The translations under genes and the position numbers were made by a program. Below the pieces are notes generated by a model. The model was not told where the DNA came from. It searched no databases and saw only the letters and a program-made list of their open reading frames with translations. A stretch of DNA of 64,000 nucleotides, taken from assembly GCF_000483165.1 (NCBI RefSeq), contig NZ_KI519557.1, forward strand, positions 261,128 to 325,127, in the 5' to 3' direction. This DNA comes from Tullyiplasma multilocale ATCC 49900. Lineage in GTDB: Bacteria > Bacillota_I > Bacilli_A > Mycoplasmatales > Mycoplasmataceae. Shown one piece after another: positions 9,313 to 18,614 of the stretch (within the stretch, counting starts at the first letter, position 1; every line of letters starts with the position of its first letter).

Positions 9313-10182
9313 ATGCATTACTTAGGTATTATATTAGCTTGTATCTTCGGATATTTCATGGGAGCTGTGTCTTGATCTCTTATCATTGTCTATTGAAGAC
9401 GTGGAATTGATGTTAGAACAACAGGTTCTGGAAATGCTGGAGCTACAAACACAACAAGAATTTTAGGAAAGAGATGAGGACTTGTAGTTACATTCCTTGA
9501 TGGATTTAAAGTAGTCTTCACAGCATTGTTTGCTGTTGGGATGAGTGCAATTCCATCTCCACTATTTAGTGAAACTAGTTTCTTCATTCCGTGTATCTTT
9601 GCCTTAATTGGACATTGTTATCCAGTTTATTACAAATTTAAAGGTGGAAAAGCTGTTTCATGTTTCTTAGGATTATTATTCGTAATTAACTGAATGTATT
9701 TATTAGTATTCCTAGCTGTATGATTCATAGCTGTTTCAATTAGTAGAAAAGTTAGTGTAGCTTCAATTGCAGCAGCAACTGTAATTGGAATTATTATCTG
9801 AATCCCATATACTTATGGAATTGCTGATGCACAAGCTGCATATTCTACTGCTAACTTATGAAATGCTTATGGATTATTTGAAGCCAATCCAAGTGGATGA
9901 TACTTCGCTTGATTTAATGCTTTCCATTTAGCAACAGATCAAAATTTTGCAAGTAGTATTCTAGAAATGCAAATCGTTATCTTATTAGGGTTTGGAATTC
10001 TTGCTTGAAGACATTTCCCTAACATGAAAAGAATTAAGGCTAAAACAGAACCTGAAACTTTCCCAAAAATGACTGAAGAAGAAAAAATAAAACGTCATCA
10101 AGATGTTAGAAAACCAAAACCAACTAAAGAAGAACGAATTAAATTAAAACAAGAACGAATTAAACAAAAAAGAACTCAATAA
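9313..10182 (+). CDS. plsY: Acyl-phosphate glycerol-3-phosphate acyltransferase
   Basis: This 289-residue membrane enzyme transfers the acyl group from acyl-phosphate to glycerol 3-phosphate, the first acylation of phospholipid synthesis. Family motifs are present: TGSGNAGATNTTR near residues 37-49, and GHCYPVYYKFKGGKA near residues 100-114. Multiple membrane segments follow. The protein is longer than the usual 200 residues because of an inserted loop and a basic C-terminal tail rich in Lys and Glu. Many Trp codons are TGA. A Shine-Dalgarno AAAGGAA precedes the ATG. Confidence 0.92.
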
Positions 10183-10194
10183 GAGTTCTTTTTT
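10166..10194 (+). terminator. Terminator of plsY
   Basis: A 12-base stem AAAAAAGAACTC with GAGTTCTTTTTT overlapping the plsY stop codon, ending in a T-run. Confidence 0.85.
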
Positions 10195-10254
10195 ATATCC
10201 ATATTTATTTATAAAGACATTGCAAGATATTAGGTTAATTTTAAGCCTATGACA

Positions 10255-10280
10255 AATAAAAAAAGAACCTAAGCTCTTTT
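10255..10280 (-). terminator. Weak terminator of the exported-protein operon
   Basis: AAAAGA and TCTTTT arms with an eight-base loop lie at the end of the 447-residue gene and are followed by a T-run in the minus direction. Confidence 0.45.
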
Positions 10281-11622
10281 AAAGCATATCTTCTTGATCC
10301 TCAAATTTAAGTAATGAAGATGTGTTATTCTTGTAAGCAATATCAATATTTGAGTTCTCAGGGCTTGTTTCTATGAAATGCAATCTTACTTCGCCCGCAT
10401 TATTTATTAATTGTTCTATTGCTTCTACACTTTCGAAGTCAATTGTTGCAAAATCAATTCCATCGACTGTTAATTTCAATTTTTGGTTAGCATTCGCATA
10501 TTCAGATTCGCTAAATATATCATTCATATTACCATTCGTTAAAGATCTGAAAATACTTATTTCATATTCTTTTTGCTTCTCTTCAGTTCAATCATTACCG
10601 CTTTCCTTTTTGAATTGATATTCATCAAATATTCCTTGAAGATATTTATCTTCTAATTCACCAACTTTAAACGCAGAGGGTGGAGTTTTAATAAAACGAA
10701 TACCGTATCAATAAGGAATTTCGAAATCTGGATGTAAACCAGGAACTTGTTCATAATAAGATTTTATGTAATAACCAAGCATTCCATCGATATAACGACC
10801 CATCATATAACTGTCATGAATTTCCTCTCATTCCATTTCCTCTATCAGTGCGAAGAAACTTCTAGTTATTTCTAATTTGAAATCATCATCGTTTGGAAAA
10901 AAATTCAGTAAGTCTGCGTTGGCAGCTTTAAATTTTTCTAAAATATATTGACGTCTTTGGCCTAAGTCAACAGTCTTAAAGAATTCTACAAATTCTTCTT
11001 TTGAGTTAATTAAATCTCCATCATAAACATCAATACCCATCAATGTTCTAGAATCTTCATCAATTTCATTTATGTCATTTACTGTAATACCATTATATTC
11101 GACATCAAATTCTTGTAGTACTAATTCAACATCACTAAGATCTATTTCGAAAACAGCTTCGCTGCTTATTGAAGTTTCTTCAAAAGTCACAATAGCGGTT
11201 TTAAGACCTTGTTCATACAATTCCCTTGATTTGAAACTGTTTTGGTCTTCACCCAAGAAGGTGAAATCAAATTCTACATTAACAATTGAATTATCAGTCA
11301 TTCATTTATTTTCAATTTTGAGATTTTCGATAATTGAAGGCGAAAGATATTTGTTAGCAAAATCATTTTGAATTTCTAATATTTCTTCTTTCAGTCAGTT
11401 TCCATCATAGCCACCATACTCAACTTCCGGAAACTCCAATACATCTGAAAATTGTGAAGGTAATGTAGGTTCATGCTTAACTGGTTCTTCTGGATTTCCT
11501 GGTTCAGTAGGTTTTTCAGCAATAGCAGGATGACTCGATACTAATAAAGCGATTGGTGTTGCCGTTAAAGCTAAAACTGCAAGAATAGCCAATAATTTGC
11601 TCATTCCGTTTCTTTTTTTCAT
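10279..11622 (-). CDS. Exported protein with signal peptide, unknown function
   Basis: A 447-residue protein, joined across TGA-Trp codons. The N-terminus MKKRNGMSKLLAILAVLALT is followed by a hydrophobic stretch and SSHPAIAEKP, a signal peptide without a lipobox cysteine. A Pro/Glu-rich linker and a long acidic ectodomain follow. The signal region is clearly paralogous to that of the 600-residue protein encoded at 13057-14859, so the two share an origin. It is the last gene of a three-gene operon of surface proteins. Function unknown; possibly adhesion or nutrient capture. Confidence 0.8.
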
Positions 11623-11666
11623 TATATGCCTCTTTTCCCTTGGGTATCACTTAGTAAGTGCAATAT

Positions 11667-13055
11667 TTATTCTGTGTAATATAAGTTTTTGAATTCCCCT
11701 AAGTTAACCACTTTTTCTTCACCAGTATTAACATTGTGAATTTCTTTGGTTTTAACTGTAACGGATATTTTAAAAGTCTTGTTTTTGATCGGACCTGGAG
11801 TCGGGGTTACACCAGCAGCCTTTAAAAGTTTTTTCATGACTTCGATTATTTCTTGACCATTCATATTTGTAATATTAATTTCTTCACCATAAGAAATTCT
11901 TATGTTTACTGCTGTTATTTCAGCTGATTCCATAACCTCTTTGTGTTTTCCTATTGTACTAATATAGGCATTGTCCTGAGAATTGAATGACCCTTCTTGT
12001 ACTTTTCAAAATTCGAGCATTTTATCGCCGAAATACTTTTGTCTTTCCTTAAATTCTTCATTTGTAATAGTGCTATTAATTGCAAGATCTGCTTCTTTTA
12101 TTTCAGCACTTACAGGACTTGGAACAGGTAAATTGTAGTTAGGTGTCTCATCTTTGAAAGTATATCTATTTGCATTATCAACTACCACAATATCAGTTTC
12201 AACAAATGATTTGTTTTCGATTATTACACGAGTATCTACAATTATTGAATTAGGTTCGAACTCATCTTCAACAATCATTTGTTCAAGTTCATCTCAAGTG
12301 TCTGGCATATTCAAGAATTCTATTTTAATTTCTTCTTCTTTTAATACAACACCAAGATCACCGAAATCTTCATTTAGGTAATAATTATTTCTCTGAACGA
12401 AATATTGTCTTGTGTATTTTGATAAGACTTGTTCACTATAGTCTTTAGGATTTAAACTATTAAAGTTTTTTCAAAAATAGCTGTAAATTGGGCTTACAGC
12501 TCCAGGATTCTCTAATACTTCTATTTTGTCGCTGATTTGGAATTTAATAGTTGTATTTGACTCATAAACTTCATCATTTAAAATGATTTTAATTTTTACT
12601 TTGTATCCTTCATTTGCCAATTCAAGTTGATTTTTACCGCCAAAAATATTTAATTTTCTTGTAATGTCATTTGATGAAACTCCATAGTCTGGAGTTAATG
12701 TAATTTGTTCACTTGTCAACTGAGATTCATCTAATTGGTTATCTTCTCTTATTAAAGCAACCAATGAATCTTTCATTTTTTCTAAATCTTTCATATAACG
12801 AAGGCTTAGATCCTTTTCCCTTGTTGTATCATCTAGTCAAATATTTCAAAATGCAAAATAACGGTTTTGAACAAATTCTATATTATATTCATCCTTGATA
12901 GTTGAAATTGCATTTCCGGGTGCTGCAGGTTTAATAGGAAGTTCTTCTTCACCTTTCGAAATATTGCTTGTATCTGGATTAGAGCAAGCTACAACAGCAG
13001 CCGTTGAAGATAAACTGATTGTAATTGCTGATAATATTGATAATATTTTTTTCAT
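11667..13055 (-). CDS. Surface lipoprotein, unknown function
   Basis: A 462-residue protein that begins with a classical lipoprotein signal, MKKILSILSAITISLSSTAA followed by VVACSN, giving a lipobox cysteine near residue 24. The mature part is acidic and repeats short beta-rich stretches ending in PVS or PGA linkers. It starts one base beyond the end of the upstream 600-residue gene, whose last codons contain its AGAGGAGAA ribosome binding site. It is the middle gene of the exported-protein operon. Confidence 0.85.
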
Positions 13056-13056
13056 T

Positions 13057-14859
13057 TTAATCTTCTCCTCTTGAATCTGTAAGTTCTATAATTGTGGATG
13101 TTCCACTCTTGTTTGCATAACGAATTTCTCGAATATCTTCACACATTTTTATTCAATCAACTCTAATTTCTTCATAGTTTCTCAATAGTTCTAGGTTTTG
13201 TTCAACTGATCCAAAATCAATTTCTTCAGCCAATACACCATCTATTTTCATTTCGAAATTGACACCATAATCTATTACGTTGAAAGCATCAAAGAAATAA
13301 ACTATTTCACTATAACCTGCAAGTGTTTCATAAATTTCAACTTTATAATTCACTTCGTCTTCATATCCCCATTCACTTTGTTTCATTTCTAACATTCGTT
13401 CATAACCATCTTTTAATCACTCAGCCATTCTTTCAAATGAATATTGAATTTCATAAATTTCAGGACCGCTCATTACAGGTCTAACGTAAGCTTCTAAAAT
13501 AAAATCAAATTGTGGATGGATACCAGCTTCTTGTTCGTAATAAATTTCAAAATAGAATCCGATACTTTCAACGTTATTTAATCATTCTCATTGAATATGT
13601 TCTCATTCAAGCTGACTGTGATCATCAATATATAATTTTGATAAATTAAAGTGGAATTTGCTTTCATCTCCCATTAGATGAGCTAACTCTGGATTGATTT
13701 CCTTTGCACGTCTATACGCAAACTCTGCTCAATCATCAAAATTATAATTCATCATTAAGTTTACAAGATCCTCTGCACTTTCAACGCTATCGGCATCAAT
13801 AATTTTGAATGGTCTAATTAATTCTTCATTTTCATCGTATTCATTAAGATCGCTTTCAAAATCAATTTCGGTTAATTCATATTCTTTTAAAATTAATTCA
13901 GTTTGTGAAACGTCAACGTTTTTATCAATGGCAAAATTTTGCTCACCCTCACTTAATTTAACGTTAACTAAATTTATTCCTTCATCAACAATAATTCCTG
14001 AATTTCAGTGATAATCATCTTCAGTTAGGAAATTATCAAGTAAAGTTAATTCCAATTGATTTTCATCGATTCAATCGTTTACGTTAAGTAAATCAATCTT
14101 AAGACTAGCTATCACATATTCTTCAAGATAACCATCAACTATCTTTTTAGCCTCATCATAATAATCAATACTATCAATGTTATATTCCCCAATTGTAATT
14201 GCAGAAAATGATTGTGGAATAACAATTTCTTTTGTATCAATAACTGTTGCTATTAATTTTGAATGGTAGATATTACCATTAATGAAAATATCAAGATCAA
14301 CTTCTCTTTCGAGTTGATCAAATGATGAAATGTATTCTTTTGTATTTATGATAACTTCAGGCACTTCTAAATCATTGTTTGTAGCGATATCATCAGCAAT
14401 CAAACCTAAATATGGAACCAATTTATTTTGAATATATCTTTCAACATTTATATTAGTTCTTTTAATTGATAGTTCATTATAAGATTCTTTGATATTAAAA
14501 TCTGGGTTTGTTGAGCTCTCTTCAGTAACTTTGAAGGTGAATTTTCCTGTAATTAATTCAGATTTAGCTAATGCTTTAACTGTAATTATTCCCGCATACT
14601 CTGTAGTTCCTTGAACAATGTAATCAATATCAAGAACAGTTCCAAGAATTAACTTATCGATTTCCTTTTGAATATTCGGTAAGGGGTCTCCCACCTTTAC
14701 ATCTACAATTTTAATATTCGCAATAGATTGCCTTTGACCTGGATCTGGTGTTGACGTAACTTTATCCAAAGTAGTGGCCATTAAAATTATTGGTGTTGCA
14801 GTTAGCGTTAAACCAGCTAATATCGCCAATAATTTTGTCATACCTTTTTTCTTTTTCAT
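13057..14859 (-). CDS. Large exported protein with signal peptide, unknown function
   Basis: A 600-residue protein joined across TGA-Trp codons. The signal sequence MKKKKGMTKLLAILAGLTLT plus ATPIILMATT lacks a lipobox cysteine and closely matches that of the 447-residue protein two genes downstream. The ectodomain is Asp/Glu-rich with an N-terminal region carrying mollicute lipoprotein-like beta segments. It is the first gene of the operon; a GAGGA ribosome binding site precedes the ATG. The Pycsar terminator lies about 110 bases upstream. Confidence 0.8.
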
Positions 14860-14966
14860 GATATTCCTCTTTCAGTTTGCTTGTTTTTCTTTCAATGAAA
14901 AACAATAACAAAGTTATTGTAAAAGTTTTGGTATCATTTTGTAACTATTTTAACTTTCCAATTAGG

Positions 14967-14994
14967 AAATAAAAAAACTAGCCGAAGCTAGTTT
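14967..14994 (-). repeat. Terminator repeat A, distal copy (end of the Pycsar cassette)
   Basis: A 28-base sequence identical to 16227-16254. It forms an intrinsic terminator (AACTAGC, loop CGAA, GCTAGTT, T-run on the minus strand) that begins at the pycC stop codon. The other copy serves the upstream UPF0154 gene, so the cyclase/effector pair is bracketed by a direct repeat. Confidence 0.85.
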
Positions 14995-15683
14995 TAAAAA
15001 CCTTTAACAACTACATCTCCTTCATAGACGTATTCTTTAATTTTTTCTGATCAGGTTTTTCTAAAAAAACTTTTTGAATGATCAGAAAGATTATTTCACG
15101 CCATGAAATTAAGAAGAATTCTGTCTTTGCCATTTCTTCCGGCTTCATCAGATAATTTCGCTGCAAATGAAACTGATTCACCAATTCAAATATTATCATT
15201 AATCCCAACACCCTTTTGTCCTGCTTTAATCACTAGCGTATTAGAGACTGCCATACCAATACCGATTTCAAAAGTTGGAAAGTTATTTTCTTTCAATATA
15301 GATTTGAAAAAAATGTGAAATGAATTTATTTCGTATGTGGCAGAAAACAAATTTTCGATATCTTCTTCATCTAATATATTATTTATCGAATAAACACAAT
15401 CTCCCCTTATTCCTATTTGTCTATATGTGTAATTTCTATTTAAAACCTTAATTATCTCCTGCGTGAACGCCCTCATGATTCGTGCAACTACCTCGGGTTT
15501 CTCTTTTGTAAAAAGTGCTGTTGAATCTATTATATCTACGAAAACAGCCCCTACATAACTTTGCATTCCATTTTTAAAAGTGAATGCCTCTTCCTCCTTG
15601 GGAATACCCTTTTTACGCCTCACTACTTGTGTTTTAGATTGAAGAATTTCTAGAACATCATTTTTTATTTGATTCTTATTCAC
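14994..15683 (-). CDS. pycC: Pycsar-type class III nucleotidyl cyclase
   Basis: A 229-residue protein with a class III cyclase catalytic domain. Metal-binding aspartates are Asp50 (AVFVDIIDSTALF) and Asp95 (IGIRGDCVYSI); the later block IGIGMAVSNTLVIKAG leads into NDNIWIGESVSFAAKLSDEA, the form typical of the pyrimidine cyclases of Pycsar antiphage systems. In that family the enzyme makes cyclic CMP or cyclic UMP on phage infection; which one cannot be read here. Start is GTG, overlapping the TAG stop of the effector gene by one base, with GGTGG upstream. The partner immediately before it is a PycTM-like effector. Trp codons are TGA, so it is adapted to this code. Confidence 0.86.
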
Positions 15684-16159
15684 TATATCACCACCAATAT
15701 CAACAAAGGAATTAGCATAAATGTTGCTAACAATAATGAAATAGAAGAAGTTAAAACGTAGTCGTGTTTACCTTTACAAATTGTCGCATTGATCTTTATT
15801 TGTTCCTTTAGAGTTTCGATATCTACTTCGCCAGTAATCTCTGATTCTTTCATTTTAAAAATATGATAGTAATAAAATTGAGACTTGTTTTTAGAATCCA
15901 CTCTTTTTCTTGGCATAACACACAATATAGAAGAAATTGTTGATATAAAAATCAATATCATAGTGATGACCAAAACAACTATCAAACTAATTTTTATATC
16001 ACTATTTTTGATTTCACCAATTTTTCCCGTTACACCTAAAAACACTCCAATTATTGCATAATAAATACCCACTATTACCAATAATATATTTGCCTTGTTA
16101 TCAAATTTATTTATTTGACTTTGTACAGAGGCAAGTACTTTTTCTAATTTTTCTTGCAT
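15683..16159 (-). CDS. pycTM: Pycsar-type transmembrane effector (PycTM-like, DUF5706)
   Basis: A 158-residue membrane protein. An N-terminal helix leads into FDNKANILLVIVGIYYA, the Asp-x-Lys-Ala motif (residues 20-23) characteristic of this effector family, then membrane segments near residues 25-45, 57-81 and 135-156. The C-terminal pattern EQIKINATICKGKHDYVL also fits. In the known system binding of the cyclic pyrimidine nucleotide makes the effector damage the membrane and abort infection. It is first in a two-gene operon with its own promoter and overlaps the cyclase gene by one base. The ribosome binding site is weak (TTGGG). Confidence 0.84.
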   Translation of the reverse strand: MQEKLEKVLASVQSQINKFDNKANILLVIVGIYYAIIGVFLGVTGKIGEIKNSDIKISLIVVLVITMILIFISTISSILCVMPRKRVDSKNKSQFYYYHIFKMKESEITGEVDIETLKEQIKINATICKGKHDYVLTSSISLLLATFMLIPLLILVVI

Positions 16160-16186
16160 TGTTGCCCAACTTTCATTTCCTTTCTT

Positions 16187-16215
16187 ATTATAATGCTAAG
16201 ATGTTCATTTTTGAA
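16187..16215 (-). promoter_or_regulatory. Promoter of the Pycsar operon
   Basis: A -35 TTCAAA at 16210-16215 and a consensus -10 TATAAT at 16187-16192, spaced by 17 bases, in the 67-base gap between repeat A and the effector gene. Confidence 0.65.
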
Positions 16216-16226
16216 TATCAAAAGAC

Positions 16227-16254
16227 AAATAAAAAAACTAGCCGAAGCTAGTTT
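16227..16254 (-). repeat. Terminator repeat A, proximal copy (UPF0154 gene terminator)
   Basis: Identical over 28 bases to 14967-14994. It is the intrinsic terminator behind the UPF0154 gene and is presumably the original copy. Confidence 0.85.
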
Positions 16255-16267
16255 GATATTATTTAAT

Positions 16268-16522
16268 CTATTTACTACGTTTCATAGCGTTCATTGTTTT
16301 TTTAATGTCAGCTTCAGATGGTTTTCTCCCCATGCTCATGTACATAGCTCTAATTTGTTTTTCATTAATTGGTGGGTTGTCTTTTAATTGTTTTTTAACA
16401 ACTGCTCTAGTAATGAAGAAACCAGCGATTCCCCCAACGATTAAAGCTCCAATTACTCCTAAAACGATTCCAGCGATTGCTCCACCAGATAAAACTGTTG
16501 TAGTTAATAATGAAATTGTCAT
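16268..16522 (-). CDS. UPF0154 family small membrane protein (YneF-like)
   Basis: An 84-residue protein with one N-terminal membrane segment (GAIAGIVLGVIGALIVGGIA) and the conserved tail PPINEKQIRAMYMSMGRKPS, which defines UPF0154. Function of the family is unknown. Two ATGs are in frame; I chose the second because GGAGAG abuts the first ATG with no spacing and lies six bases from the second. The gene is followed by terminator repeat A. Confidence 0.88.
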   Translation of the reverse strand: MTISLLTTTVLSGGAIAGIVLGVIGALIVGGIAGFFITRAVVKKQLKDNPPINEKQIRAMYMSMGRKPSEADIKKTMNAMKRSK

Positions 16523-16594
16523 AATCATCTCTCCTATTATTCTTTTTACATATAAATATTATCTATTAATATTCACCTATATTCAATAAGTTTG

Positions 16595-16837
16595 TTATTT
16601 AGTTTGTTCTTTTAACTCTTTTAGTTTAGCTGGAGTAATATCTTCTCCTTGTTCATTGACAACTTTTAAGCTTTTTAGTTGTTGAACAAAACCCTCGCGA
16701 TAAAGTTCTAGATAACGTTGTTTTAATTCTTCTCTATAAGAGCTTTCAACCTCATCTAGTGGACGTTCTTTCTTAATTGCAGCTAATCTATTGATTTCAG
16801 CAATAACGTCAGGCATTTGCATATCTTTGACTAACAT
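16595..16837 (-). CDS. DUF896 family protein (YnzC-like)
   Basis: An 80-residue cytoplasmic helical protein with the DUF896 pattern: INRLAAIKKERPLDEVE near the start, then YREELKQRYLELYREGFVQQ, and KLKELKEQ at the end. I chose the ATG after GAGAGGAT rather than earlier in-frame codons inside glk. It starts ten bases after the glk stop and is probably co-transcribed. Members are linked to the SOS region in Bacillus, but the role is unknown. Confidence 0.85.
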   Translation of the reverse strand: MLVKDMQMPDVIAEINRLAAIKKERPLDEVESSYREELKQRYLELYREGFVQQLKSLKVVNEQGEDITPAKLKELKEQTK

Positions 16838-16847
16838 ATTAATCCTC

Positions 16848-17798
16848 TCAGTTATTGATTGCATAAAATGCTGCACCAATAATTCCTGAATCATTTTGTA
16901 ATGATGCTAATTCGAATTCTAATTCATCTGCCATAAATGGTAAGATGTGAGCTTTAGCTCCTGTTTCAATAATTTCTAATAAATCATTTCCCATTAAAGC
17001 AGCTCCACCACCAATAATAACCGCTTTAGGATTTAAAGCATTTACCATGATTGAAATATGATCGTAGAATGGTTTATAAATTTCATCCATTAATTCTCTA
17101 ATTTCAGATGGTTTATTATTTTTAATGTAAGCTTCACCAATTGTTTTCATAGTGATTTCTTTACCATCTTTAAAATATTGGTTTGCTAAATGTTCTGGGC
17201 GTTGTTCTAGAATAGTTGCAAATGTTTTACCGAAGTTAATTGCTGAACAAGTAGCTTCAATACATTGTCCTAATCCACAATTACATTTGTTGATAGTTTG
17301 CATAGCTCCACCATGTCCAAATTCTCCAGCAAATCCGTTTGCTCCAGATACTAATTTGTTGTCAATTACAATTGCTCCACCAATTCCAGTTCCTAATCAA
17401 TAAAAGATCGCTGAAGAATATTTGCTGGCAGCTCCAGTTCAATATTCTCCAAGTGCTGCTGCATTAACATCATTTAAAACTGAAACATTTTTATTATTAA
17501 ACAATTTAATTGCTTCACCTTTAACGTCATAGTTTTTTCATCCTAAATTATTTGTTAAAATTGAGATTCCTTCTTCGTGGTTAATAAAACCAGGAACAGC
17601 TAATCCAATTCTTTCAATATCAACTGAACATTCATAACCTAAATCAGTTAGTTTAGTATGAATTTGTTGTGCTAAGTTTTCTAATACATTTTCTTTTGAA
17701 TTTTCAACTACAAACTTGTTTTCAATTTCCCCAAATTGATTAACAACTCCGACTTTAGCTGAAGTTCCTCCTAAGTCAATTCCTAATACTTTTTTCAT
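16848..17798 (-). CDS. glk: ROK-family glucokinase
   Basis: A 316-residue sugar kinase of the ROK family, joined across TGA-Trp codons, that should phosphorylate glucose with ATP. The phosphate-binding motif DLGGTSAKVG is at residues 8-17, and the zinc-binding CNCGLGQC follows an EFGHGG-type substrate motif. The catalytic VNDVNAAALGE is in place. Length is normal. Because PTS uptake already phosphorylates glucose, this enzyme may act on free glucose released from oligosaccharides, an inference. It lies downstream of the MazF-like cassette and upstream of DUF896. Confidence 0.9.
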
Positions 17799-17881
17799 AG
17801 TGACACTCTCTCTTTTTGCTTATATATTTTTATTGTAAAACATTTACCCTGTTTTACAAAGTAAAACCCTCTTAAAATAAA

Positions 17882-17917
17882 AAAAGCCTCTTAGATTAAG
17901 GCTTTTCTTTTATAAAT
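17882..17917 (-). repeat. Terminator repeat B, distal copy (end of the MazF-like cassette)
   Basis: A 36-base sequence identical to 18579-18614. Here it serves as the terminator just past the MazF-like stop codon at 17920. The other copy contains the last codons of the yqeH-like gene, so this one looks like a duplicate of that gene's 3' end. Confidence 0.87.
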
Positions 17918-17919
17918 TT

Positions 17920-18351
17920 CTACTTTGTTGATTTAATTTTAAACATATTGACAAACATCAAGTTTTTTTCTTCTGCTAATATTTTCTTAAAGGATTCGTT
18001 GGGTGCAAAAAGCCTACCTTTTAAACGGTATTTGGAAATGATTTGATCTTTGCTAACTCTCATTAATGAATCTCACATAATGTTACTGTTCGTTTTATTC
18101 AAAAACGTTCTATATGGTGATTGGGATGTTTGAGTTGTGAGTGGAGCTACCAAAAAATGATTATTACTTATTTTGGCAACTATTATAGCAGGTCTTGATT
18201 TAACATATACACAATCATTCATCATAGTTGTTGGATGCTTCTTACAACAAATAAGAGACTCTAAATTATTTTTAATATTGGAAAAAATTAAATTTTCGTG
18301 GATTTTGTCAACCATAACGAAGTCAAACTCGTAATATTTATTAGTATTCAT
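17920..18351 (-). CDS. MazF/PemK-like toxin candidate
   Basis: A 143-residue protein. The central segment VKSRPAIIVAKISNNHFLVA then PLTTQ matches the SH3-like barrel of the MazF/PemK/ToxN endoribonuclease group, and DSLMRVSKDQIISKYRLKGR fits the later family block. The N-terminal 45 residues are longer than in short MazF proteins. No conventional antitoxin gene adjoins it; the 5' region has a structured leader and a 30-codon reading frame instead. AAAGG lies eight bases before the ATG. The family call is by motif only, and the toxin activity is inferred. Confidence 0.6.
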
Positions 18352-18578
18352 ATTTATGACCTTTTTTAGACTTTTATTCTTTAAGAATAAAAGGGGAGCC
18401 GCAAGGGCTAAAGAAGGAGGAGTATAGAAAAGATATTCTATAAGAATAAAAACATTGATTAAACATCTATGTCCTTCTATTTATTCTAATAGTTATTATA
18501 TTGTATTAAAGCTGCTTTTCAAGGTCGTTAATCAAAATGAATGGATATCTACTTTAAAATTCAATAAAAAAAGAAAAG
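18352..18578 (-). promoter_or_regulatory. Structured leader and promoter of the MazF-like gene
   Basis: No large gene is here. On the minus strand a strong promoter (TTGAAA at 18517-18522, TATAAT at 18495-18500, 16-base spacing) starts a leader of about 135 bases. The leader contains inverted repeats at 18438-18492 (13-base arms, one mismatch), 18423-18442 (seven-base arms) and 18371-18393 (11-base arms), and the small reading frame at 18374-18466. Confidence 0.6.
18374..18466 (-). CDS. Possible 30-residue leader peptide
   Basis: AGAAGGA lies five bases before an ATG that opens a 30-codon frame rich in Phe, Ser, Tyr and Cys (MFNQCFYSYRISFLYSSFFS...). Its stop codon falls inside the hairpin at 18371-18393, about 22 bases before the MazF-like start. 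It could be a leader that opens that hairpin, or a chance frame. Confidence 0.35.
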   Translation of the reverse strand: MFNQCFYSYRISFLYSSFFSPCGSPFILKE

Positions 18579-18614
18579 AAAAGCCTCTTAGATTAAGGCT
18601 TTTCTTTTATAAAT
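18579..18614 (-). repeat. Terminator repeat B, proximal copy (yqeH-like 3' end)
   Basis: Identical over 36 bases to 17882-17917. It covers the last nine codons or so and the stop of the yqeH-like gene together with its intrinsic terminator (AAAAGCCT, loop, AGGCTTTT). Confidence 0.87.

Noticed and set aside
15011..15211. A 66-codon frame overlapping the end of the cyclase gene
   Set aside because: It is out of frame with the cyclase; reading TGA as Trp in the cyclase frame gives a continuous domain with the conserved AAKLSDEA block, so the other frame is a shadow.
18402..18424. A strong AAGGAGGAG Shine-Dalgarno on the plus strand in the toxin leader
   Set aside because: No start codon with an open frame follows at a suitable distance on that strand; its complement inside the leader may instead act as anti-Shine-Dalgarno, but this is unproven.
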